Below are positions 34,079-40,789 of a stretch of 40,789 nucleotides of DNA, in pieces (the first letter of the stretch is position 1; each line of letters opens with the position of its first letter). This stretch comes from Caulobacter sp. 17J80-11 (lineage in GTDB: Bacteria > Pseudomonadota > Alphaproteobacteria > Caulobacterales > Caulobacteraceae): contig NZ_JACSJI010000026.1 of assembly GCF_014349105.1 (NCBI RefSeq), positions 1 through 40,789 on the forward strand, in the 5' to 3' direction. The notes under the pieces were generated by a model that saw only the letters and a list, made by a program, of their open reading frames with translations, was not told the origin of the DNA and ran no database searches. Position numbers and translations under genes: made by a program.

Positions 34079-34864
34079 GTGCGCCCGCCGATCCGCCTCG
34101 TCCTGAGCCTCTGCATCGCCGTCGCCGGCTGCGCGGCGGTGACCGGCCAGATCACGCCCGCGGCCATCGCCCCGAGCGGCTATCTGTCCGCCGCGACAGC
34201 CAGCGCCGTGCTGGCCGATCTGCCGCCGCCGCCCGCGGCCGGGTCGCCCGAGGACCAGGCCGACCGACGCGCCTATCTGGAAACCCGCGCGCTGGAGGAC
34301 ACGCCGCGCTGGACCGCGGCGCAAGCCGACGCGGAGCTGGATCCTGCCTTCGCGCCCACCCTGTTCGACTGCGCGCTCGGCGCACACGTCACGCCCGCCG
34401 AGGCCCCGGCCCTGACGCGCCTGTTCGCCCGCTCGCTGGCCGACACCATCGACGCCTGGACCGTGGCCAAGACCAAGTGGTTCAGGACCCGGCCCTATCT
34501 GGAGGCGCCCGGCGCGGTCTGCGTGCGCACCTCGCCCGAAGTCGACCAGAGCTCGGCCTATCCCTCGGGCCATGCCGCCGCCGGCTGGCTGTGGGCGCGG
34601 GTCATGGCCGATCTCGCCCCCGACCGGGCCGAGGCGCTGCTGGCGCAGGGAAAGCGCATCGGCGACAGCCGCGTGGTCTGCGGCCTGCACCACCCCAGCG
34701 ACGTCGAGGCCGGCCGAAAGCTGGGCGACGCGATCTACGACAAGCTCATGGCCGACCCGGCCTTCCAGGCCGACCTTACGGCCGCGCGCGCGGAAGTCGG
34801 CGCGGCGCGGGCCAAGGGCGTCGTTAATCCGGTCTGCGCGGCGCAGGCTGACGCGGCGCGCTGA
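34079..34864 (+). CDS. Class A non-specific acid phosphatase (PAP2 superfamily), copy 2
   Basis: Second exported acid phosphatase, 261 residues, diverged from copy 1 but with the same architecture. The N-terminal signal ends in VAGC (Cys18), so this copy is probably a lipoprotein, whereas copy 1 is soluble. Active site: KTKWFRTRP, AYPSGHAAAG and SRVVCGLHHPSD, all complete. The start is the GTG at 34079; no in-frame ATG with a good ribosome-binding site precedes it. It ends three bases before the aguB stop on the opposite strand, so the two convergent genes have no room for a terminator. Confidence 0.9.
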   Translation: MRPPIRLVLSLCIAVAGCAAVTGQITPAAIAPSGYLSAATASAVLADLPPPPAAGSPEDQADRRAYLETRALEDTPRWTAAQADAELDPAFAPTLFDCALGAHVTPAEAPALTRLFARSLADTIDAWTVAKTKWFRTRPYLEAPGAVCVRTSPEVDQSSAYPSGHAAAGWLWARVMADLAPDRAEALLAQGKRIGDSRVVCGLHHPSDVEAGRKLGDAIYDKLMADPAFQADLTAARAEVGAARAKGVVNPVCAAQADAAR

Positions 34865-34867
34865 GCC

Positions 34868-35737
34868 CTACGCCGGGCGCGGGTCCACCAGGCTGCGGTA
34901 GAGGTCGGTGCGGCGGTCGCGGAAGAAGCCCCACGCCGCGCGGTGCCGATCGACGTAGTCGAGGTCGAAGGTCGCGGTCAGCACGCCCTGGTCGTCGCGG
35001 CCGAAACCGGCGACCAGGTCGCCGCGGTGATCGGCGATGAAGGACGAGCCGTAGAAGGTCTGGCCCGCCGCGGTGACGTCCTCGTGGCCCGTGCGGTTCG
35101 AGCCCACGACCGGCACCACGTTGGAGACCGCGTGACCGACCATGGCGCGCCGCCACGGCTCGGCGGTGTCCAGCTCCTTGTCGTGCGGCTCCGAGCCGAT
35201 GGCGGTCGGGTAGAACAGCACCTCGGCGCCCTGCAGCATCATCGCGCGCGCGCACTCCGGGTACCACTGGTCCCAGCAGATGCCCACGCCGACGCGGCCG
35301 TGCTTGGTGTTCCAGACCTTGAAGCCGGTGTCGCCCGGGCGGAAGTAGTACTTCTCCTGGTAGCCCGGGCCGTCGGGGATGTGGCTCTTGCGGTAGACGC
35401 CCATGGCCGAACCGTCGGCGTCCAGCATGACCATCGAGTTGAAGTAGTGCGGCCCCTCGCGCTCGAAGATCGAAACGGGGATGGCCACGCCCAGCTCCTT
35501 GGCGAGGTCGGCCATGGCGATGACGCACGGGTGCTCGCGCCACGGATAGGCCGTGCCGAACCAGCGCTCTTCCTGGCTGACGCAGAAGTACGGCCCCTGG
35601 AACAGCTCCGAGGGTAGGATCACCTGCGCGCCCTTCCCGGCCGCCTCGCGCACGAGCTCGGCGGTGCGGCGGATGTTGGCGTCCATGTCGGCGCCGTAGG
35701 ACGACTGCAGCGCGGCGACGGTGATGGTGCGGGCCAT
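34868..35737 (-). CDS. aguB: N-carbamoylputrescine amidase
   Basis: Hydrolyses N-carbamoylputrescine to putrescine, CO2 and ammonia, the last step of the agmatine route. The protein is 289 residues in the nitrilase superfamily with the full Glu-Lys-Cys triad: Glu44 (LPSELFQG), Lys117 (YRKSHIP) and Cys154 (GICWDQWYPE). FQGPYFC and GPGYQEKYYF are typical of AguB rather than other amidases. Its ATG directly follows the aguA TAA (TAAATG), indicating translational coupling, and both enzymes together convert agmatine to putrescine. Confidence 0.96.
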   Translation of the reverse strand: MARTITVAALQSSYGADMDANIRRTAELVREAAGKGAQVILPSELFQGPYFCVSQEERWFGTAYPWREHPCVIAMADLAKELGVAIPVSIFEREGPHYFNSMVMLDADGSAMGVYRKSHIPDGPGYQEKYYFRPGDTGFKVWNTKHGRVGVGICWDQWYPECARAMMLQGAEVLFYPTAIGSEPHDKELDTAEPWRRAMVGHAVSNVVPVVGSNRTGHEDVTAAGQTFYGSSFIADHRGDLVAGFGRDDQGVLTATFDLDYVDRHRAAWGFFRDRRTDLYRSLVDPRPA

Positions 35738-36754
<1,017 letters not shown>

Positions 36755-36784
36755 TTCGACCCCTGCATTCTAAAGCGCGCGCAG

Positions 36785-36798
36785 ATAGGCACGCCTAT
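36785..36798. promoter_or_regulatory. Inverted repeat upstream of aguA
   Basis: ATAGGC-AC-GCCTAT is a perfect 6-bp inverted repeat with a 2-base spacer, 31-44 bases before the aguA start codon. The location near the expected promoter suggests an operator for the aguA-aguB operon. No regulator gene is nearby. Confidence 0.35.
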
Positions 36799-36830
36799 GC
36801 GGGGGGTCAAGCCGCGAGCGCCCCGACGAG

Positions 36831-36861
36831 AAAGGGGGCGGCCCGTCGCCGGACCGCCCCC
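36831..36861 (-). terminator. Rho-independent terminator of the rlmI-like gene
   Basis: A 12-bp stem with one G-T pair (GGGGGCGGTCCG on the minus strand) closed by a GCGA tetraloop, followed by TTTCTC on the minus strand. It lies 26 bases past the methyltransferase stop and just upstream of aguA's promoter region. Confidence 0.8.
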
Positions 36862-36887
36862 GAGGCTCACGGGAAGTGGCCGCCAGG

Positions 36888-38075
36888 TCACACGAGGGCG
36901 AACAGCAGGCTCTTCAGGTAGGCGCTCTCGGGCAGGTGAGGGTGTTCCGGGTGGTCCCGGTCGGCGCCGCCGCGGGCGACGATCCGCCCCCGCCGCCCCG
37001 CCTCGTGCACGCCGCGGGCCACCTCGGCCTGGAAGGCGGCCGCGTCCACCGCGTGCGAACAGGACGCGATGAACAGGAAGCCGCCCGGCGCGACCGCGCG
37101 GGCCGCCAGCCGGGCCAGCTTGCGGTAGCCCTTCAGCGCCTGCGGCAGGTCCTTGCGCGACTTGGCGAAGGCCGGCGGGTCGGCGACCACCAGGCCGAAG
37201 CCGCCCGGCTCGGCCGCCTCCAGCACTGAGAAGCAGTCGGCCCGCTGGAAGGCGATCTTGCCGTCGACGCCGTTGGCGGCGGCGGCGCGGCCGGCGAACT
37301 CGAGCGCGCGTTCGGAGCGGTCGACGCTGACCACCCGCTCGGCCCCGCCCAGCGCCGCCTGCACCGCGAAGGCGCCGGCGTAGGCGTAGAGGTCGAGCAC
37401 CGATTGCCCCTTGGCCACCTGGCGCACCAGGGCGCGGTTGGCGCGGTGGTCGTAGAACCAGCCGGTCTTCTGGCCTTCCAGCGGGTCGGCGAAATAGGTC
37501 GCGCCGTTCTCGCGCACGCGGACCGCGCCTTCGACGGAACCCTTCAAGACCCGGACTTCCTGGGCCAGGCCCTCCAGCCCGCGCGAGGCGGTGTCGTTGC
37601 GGGCCACGATGGTCGTCACCTCCGGGGCGACCCGGCCGATCGCCTCGACGATCTGGTCCAGCGCGCGGTCGGCCCCGGCCGTGTTGGCCTGCAGCACCAC
37701 CGTGTCGCCGAAGCGGTCGACGATCAGGCCCGGCAGGCCGTCGGCCTCGGCGTGGATCCAGCGCCACCACGGCTCCTCGAACAGGCGCTCGCGCAACTCG
37801 GCGGCGGCGCGCAGCCGCGCCTCGAAGAAGTCGGCGCCCGGCGGAACGGCGCCGGTCTCCAGCCGCCGCACCGAGATCAGGGTCGACGGGTTGAACCAGC
37901 CGTGGTCCAGCACCTCGCCGTTGCCGGTGGCCACCTGCACCAGGGCGCCCGCCGGCAGGGCCTTGGTGGCGGCGTCCATCTCCACCTCGTTGGAATAGAT
38001 CCACGGGTGGCCGCGCTGGGCGCGTTGGTGAGCCTTGGGCTTGAAGCGGACGACGGGGAGTTCGGAAGCGGTCAT
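36888..38075 (-). CDS. rlmI: RlmI-type 23S rRNA (cytosine-C5) methyltransferase
   Basis: SAM-dependent methyltransferase of 395 residues, the same size as E. coli RlmI (m5C1962 of 23S rRNA). The N-terminal PUA-like RNA-binding domain is visible (KAHQRAQRGHPWIYSNEV; then GNGEVLDHGWFNPSTLISVR). A linker with EADGLPGLIVDRFGD and DPLEGQKTGWFYDHRANR follows. The Rossmann core has SVLDLYAYAGAFAV (SAM motif I), VVSVDRSERALEFA, the motif-IV VVADPPAFAKSRKD, and FIASCSHAVD with the catalytic-region cysteine. ATG 38075 begins the conserved protein; the long upstream open frame is a shadow of the GT39 gene. Divergent from that gene with 63 bases between. Confidence 0.9.
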   Translation of the reverse strand: MTASELPVVRFKPKAHQRAQRGHPWIYSNEVEMDAATKALPAGALVQVATGNGEVLDHGWFNPSTLISVRRLETGAVPPGADFFEARLRAAAELRERLFEEPWWRWIHAEADGLPGLIVDRFGDTVVLQANTAGADRALDQIVEAIGRVAPEVTTIVARNDTASRGLEGLAQEVRVLKGSVEGAVRVRENGATYFADPLEGQKTGWFYDHRANRALVRQVAKGQSVLDLYAYAGAFAVQAALGGAERVVSVDRSERALEFAGRAAAANGVDGKIAFQRADCFSVLEAAEPGGFGLVVADPPAFAKSRKDLPQALKGYRKLARLAARAVAPGGFLFIASCSHAVDAAAFQAEVARGVHEAGRRGRIVARGGADRDHPEHPHLPESAYLKSLLFALV

Positions 38076-38138
38076 GGCGCGCTCTTTACACGATCGGCGC
38101 GAAAGGCCAGCGTCCCGCGCGGTTCGGAGGGCGCGCGC

Positions 38139-39689
38139 ATGAGTTCGACATCCATCCTGCGGGATCCGTGGCGGACCACGCTGGCCTTCGTCGGCGTGCT
38201 GACCCTGGTGCGGCTGGTCGTGCTGTTCACCACCCCGCTCGAGCTCTATCCGGACGAGGCTCAGTACTGGCTTTGGTCGCGCGAGCTCGACTTCGGCTAC
38301 TACTCCAAGCCGCCGATGATCGCCTGGCTGATCCACCTGACCACGGCGATCGGCGGGAACGACGAGGCGTGGGTGCGGCTGTCGTCGCTGTTCCTGCACG
38401 CCGGCGCGGCGCTCGCCCTGTTCCAGGTCGGCCGCACCCTCTACGACGCGCGCACCGGCCTGTGGTCGGCGGTGCTCTACAGCCTGATGCCGGGCGTGGT
38501 GCTGTCCTCGGGCCTGGTCTCCACCGACGCCTCCCTGCTGTTCTTCCTGTCGCTGACCCTGTGGGCCTACGCGCGGCTGGTCACCGCGGCCGACGATCGG
38601 GGCCGCCTGACCGCCGCGCTCGGCATGGGGGCGGCGCTGGGCCTGGCCTTCCTGTCGAAGTACGCCGCCCTCTACTTCCTGGCCGGCCTGCTGGCCCACG
38701 CCGTGATCTCGCGCGAGGCGCGCGCGGCCTGGAACTGGAAGACCGGCCTGGCGGCGCTGGCCGCCTTCGCCGTGGTCGCCGCGCCCAACGTGATCTGGAA
38801 CGCCCACCACGGCTTCGCCACGGTCGCGCATACGGCCGACAACGCCAATTGGCACGCTGGCGACCTGTTCCATCCGGCCGAGCTCCTCGACTTCGTCGTG
38901 GGCCAGTTCGGCGTGTTCGGGCCGGTGGCCTTCGGGGTGCTGGGGGTGGGCGTGTGGATGCTGCTGCGCGGGCGCGAAGCCGCGTCGGCCCCCGCCGACA
39001 AGCTGCTGGCCTGCATGGCCCTGCCGCCGCTGATCTTCGTCGCCATCCAGGCGCTGCTGTCGCGGGCGAACGCCAACTGGGCGGCGGCGGCCTATGTCGC
39101 CGGCTCGGTGCTGGTGGCCGCCTGGCTGGTGCGCTGGCACGCGCGCCGGACCCTGACCACGGCGGTGGCGACCCAAGGGGTCATCGCCGCCGTGATCATG
39201 ATTATCGGCGCCTTCCCGCCGCTGGGCGACGCCATCGGCGCGGCCAACACCTTCAAGCGGGTGCGCGGTTGGGAGGCCATGACCCGCGAGGTGACGGCGC
39301 GCGCCGAGCGCGAGCAGGCGGACGCAGGCTTGGGCGCCGTGGCGGTCGACGACCGCTTCCTCTTCAACTCGCTGGCCTATTACGGCCGCGACTGGTTCGG
39401 GAAGAACGGCCATCCGGGCCTGCGCGCCTGGGTGCGCACCGCCGCGCCCCGCAGCCACGCCGAGACCTTCGCGCCCCTGACGCCGGCCGACGGCCCGCGC
39501 GTGCTGGCGGTCAGCCTCTCGGAGAGCATCCGCCCGGAGTTCGCCGCCGACTTCGCGCGGTTCGGCGGCTGGGAGCCGGTCGCCGTGAAGCTTGACCGCA
39601 AGCGCACCCGCGACTTCGCCATGGGCGTCGGCGAGGATTACGTGCGCCGGCCGCGCGATCCGGCTAGCGGCCTCCCCATACGGCCTTGA
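38139..39689 (+). CDS. GT39/ArnT-like membrane glycosyltransferase
   Basis: Polytopic inner-membrane protein of 516 residues using a polyprenyl-phosphate sugar donor at the periplasmic face. The first periplasmic loop has the family catalytic motif YPDEAQYWLWSRELDFGYYSKPPMIAW (Asp-Glu, as in PMT_2 proteins and ArnT). About ten further hydrophobic segments follow, for example LWSAVLYSLMPGVVLSSGLVS, LAALAAFAVVAAPNVIW, FGPVAFGVLGVGVWMLL and TQGVIAAVIMIIGAFPPL. The C-terminal 130 residues form a soluble periplasmic domain. It may modify lipid A or another envelope glycan; the acceptor is unknown. ATG 38139 has a CGGAGGG site. The last 26 bases overlap the 3' end of msrA on the opposite strand. 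Confidence 0.9.
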   Translation: MSSTSILRDPWRTTLAFVGVLTLVRLVVLFTTPLELYPDEAQYWLWSRELDFGYYSKPPMIAWLIHLTTAIGGNDEAWVRLSSLFLHAGAALALFQVGRTLYDARTGLWSAVLYSLMPGVVLSSGLVSTDASLLFFLSLTLWAYARLVTAADDRGRLTAALGMGAALGLAFLSKYAALYFLAGLLAHAVISREARAAWNWKTGLAALAAFAVVAAPNVIWNAHHGFATVAHTADNANWHAGDLFHPAELLDFVVGQFGVFGPVAFGVLGVGVWMLLRGREAASAPADKLLACMALPPLIFVAIQALLSRANANWAAAAYVAGSVLVAAWLVRWHARRTLTTAVATQGVIAAVIMIIGAFPPLGDAIGAANTFKRVRGWEAMTREVTARAEREQADAGLGAVAVDDRFLFNSLAYYGRDWFGKNGHPGLRAWVRTAAPRSHAETFAPLTPADGPRVLAVSLSESIRPEFAADFARFGGWEPVAVKLDRKRTRDFAMGVGEDYVRRPRDPASGLPIRP

Positions 39690-40263
39690 GCCGCGCGTCG
39701 CGGCCGCAGCCCTCGCGGTAGGTGCGATAGCGCAGCGGGTTCTTCTTGTAGAAGTCCTGGTGATAGGCCTCGGCTGGCCAGAAGGTCGTCGCGTCGCGGA
39801 TGGGGGTGACGAACTTGCCCTTCACCTGAGCGGCGGCGGCCGCGCGCGACGCCTCGGCCTCGCGGCGCTGGTCAGGGCCCGAGACGAACACGGCGGTGTG
39901 GTAGGACGGCCCCCGGTCGCAGAACTGGCCGCCGGCGTCAGTGGGGTCGATGGTCCGCCAGAACTTGTCGACCAGGGTGCGGTAGCTGACCTTGTTCGGG
40001 TCGAAGGTGACCTTCACCGCCTCGACATGGCCGGTGCGCTCGCTCGACACCTGTTCGTAGGTAGGCCGCGGCTCGGACCCGCCGGTGTAGCCCGCCACCG
40101 CCGAGACCACCCCGGGGATTTTCTCGAAGTCCGCCTCCGTGCACCAGAAGCAGCCGCCGGCGAACACCGCGGTCTGCGTGACGGGAGCGGGCGCGGCCCT
40201 GGCCCCGCCCACCGCGAGGGCGGCCGCGAAGCTCAGGCCCAGAACGAAGGATCTGCGCGTCAT
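39664..40263 (-). CDS. msrA: Tat-exported peptide-methionine (S)-S-oxide reductase
   Basis: Repairs oxidised methionine in proteins. About 199 residues. The N-terminus TRRSFVLGLSFAAALAVGG is a Tat signal (twin Arg, hydrophobic run), so the enzyme acts in the periplasm, unlike the usual cytoplasmic MsrA. The catalytic motif GGCFWC (Cys38) is followed by YTGGSEPRPTYEQVSSERTGHVEAV, FDPNKVSYRTLVDKFW and DRGPSYHTAVF, all diagnostic. A resolving Cys is in YREGCGRD near the C-terminus. ATG 40263 is preferred to a GTG at 40269. It shares its 3' end with the GT39 gene. Confidence 0.95.
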   Translation of the reverse strand: MTRRSFVLGLSFAAALAVGGARAAPAPVTQTAVFAGGCFWCTEADFEKIPGVVSAVAGYTGGSEPRPTYEQVSSERTGHVEAVKVTFDPNKVSYRTLVDKFWRTIDPTDAGGQFCDRGPSYHTAVFVSGPDQRREAEASRAAAAAQVKGKFVTPIRDATTFWPAEAYHQDFYKKNPLRYRTYREGCGRDARLKAVWGGR

Positions 40264-40318
40264 GGGCACACGATGCGCCCGCGCGTGAACAGGCGCAACG
40301 GAGACGGCGCAAACGCAA

Positions 40319-40344
40319 GAAGCCCGGCCTTTCGGCCGGGCTTC
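40319..40344 (-). terminator. Hairpin between msrA and the OmpA-family gene
   Basis: An 11-bp perfect stem (GAAGCCCGGCC with GGCCGGGCTTC) and TTTC loop, about 40 bases past the OmpA-family stop. The minus strand continues TTGCGTTTGC, a weak T-tract, so it is a likely terminator for that gene. Confidence 0.7.
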
Positions 40345-40384
40345 CGCGACATCGCCCGAAAGCGACGATCTCAGGTGATCAAGA

Positions 40385-40789
40385 TCAGAAGTTGATGTTG
40401 ATCGAGGCGCGGCGGTTGAGCGGCTCCTTCACCCCGTCGCCGGTGGCGACGGCCGGTTCGGATTCACCCTTCCAGTCGACCGACAGGACCGAGCCGTTGA
40501 CGCCCATGCCCACCAGCGAGTCGGCGACGGCTTTCGCGCGGCGCTCCGACAGGCGGATGTTGTAGGCGGCCGAGCCGGAGGTGTCGGCGTGACCGACCAC
40601 GACCACGCGGGTCGCATTGCCGTGCGACGCGTAGTTGGCCGCTTCCTGGATCACGGTCTGGGCTTCCGGCGTCAGCACGTACTGATCGAACGGGAAGTAG
40701 ACCACGAAGTCGCGGGCTTCCATCACCGGAGCCGGCGGCGGCGGCGGCGGCGGCGGCGGGGCCGGCGGCGCCATGGCGCTGGGCGGCAC
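40385..40789 (-). CDS. OmpA-family outer-membrane protein, C-terminal part
   Basis: Partial: the 5' end lies beyond the window edge. The visible 134 residues start with a Pro-rich linker containing nine consecutive prolines. The OmpA/MotB peptidoglycan-binding domain follows: VVYFPFDQYVLTPEAQTVI, VVVVGHADTSGSAAYNIRLSERRAKAV (with the Asp and Arg that bind diaminopimelate) and NRRASININF at the end. Such proteins tether the outer membrane to the cell wall. The missing upstream portion is probably the beta-barrel. Confidence 0.92.
   Translation of the reverse strand: MPPSAMAPPAPPPPPPPPPAPVMEARDFVVYFPFDQYVLTPEAQTVIQEAANYASHGNATRVVVVGHADTSGSAAYNIRLSERRAKAVADSLVGMGVNGSVLSVDWKGESEPAVATGDGVKEPLNRRASININF
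40733..40759. repeat. CGG trinucleotide repeat coding for the poly-proline linker
   Basis: Nine uninterrupted CGG units on the plus strand encode most of the proline run of the OmpA-family linker on the minus strand. Such a repeat can slip in replication by whole codons, changing linker length without breaking the frame. Confidence 0.85.

Noticed and set aside
38076-39458. Minus-strand extension of the rlmI frame across the GT39 gene
   Set aside because: His/Gln/Gly/Arg-rich shadow of a membrane protein gene; RlmI homology starts at 38075.

Overview
The window looks like the chromosome of a free-living alphaproteobacterium of the Caulobacteraceae (Caulobacter, Phenylobacterium or Brevundimonas type). 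This is an inference from the very high GC content with GC-rich third codon positions, the gene families present, and the stem-loop intergenic repeats built on CTCCCC/GGGGAG arms. No phage, plasmid, insertion sequence, CRISPR array, rRNA or tRNA was recognised.

Region 1 (about 0.3-9.5 kb) is a cell-surface polysaccharide locus. A GT4-type glycosyltransferase and a mannose-1-phosphate guanylyltransferase overlap by 4 bases on the plus strand. Facing them is a minus-strand operon of ABC-2 permease, ABC ATPase and SAM methyltransferase, which reads like export plus modification of a glycan. UDP-GlcNAc 2-epimerase (wecB), UDP-glucose 4-epimerase (galE) and a Wzy/O-antigen-ligase membrane protein follow. 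Between manC and the methyltransferase lies a stretch that looks like a decayed coding region.

Region 2 (9.5-24 kb) holds housekeeping and stress genes: a phosphoserine phosphatase/phosphoglycerate dehydrogenase fusion, a membrane-associated hypothetical protein, an SDR with a Glu in place of the catalytic Lys and a membrane-bearing tail, Hsp33, a small lipoprotein, proline-catabolic PutA, a TetR regulator, a second GT4 glycosyltransferase, glutamine-dependent NAD synthetase and a periplasmic YceI protein. Two elaborate inverted-repeat clusters sit in the intergenic gaps.

Region 3 (24-29.5 kb) is a phosphorus-acquisition block, all on the minus strand: phosphate-selective porin, PstS, and a phnC-phnD-phnE import operon with no C-P lyase genes next to it. 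Pho-box-like half-sites lie upstream of the porin and of phnC.

Region 4 (29.7-36.8 kb) centres on polyamines. It has a fold-III ornithine-type decarboxylase, a deoxyhypusine-synthase-like enzyme, two small glycine-rich hydrophilic proteins, two tandem class A acid phosphatases, and the aguA-aguB operon converting agmatine to putrescine. Putrescine could therefore be made by two routes, with a possible aminobutyl-transferring enzyme downstream.

Region 5 (36.9-40.8 kb) contains an RlmI-type 23S rRNA methyltransferase, a GT39/ArnT-like membrane glycosyltransferase, a Tat-exported MsrA, and the C-terminal part of an OmpA-family protein cut by the window edge.

No clearly new multi-gene defence or mobile system was seen. 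The points most worth following are the polyamine cluster with the DHS-like enzyme, the SerB-SerA fusion, the Lys-to-Glu SDR, the hydrophilic gene pair, and the broken segment after the methyltransferase.
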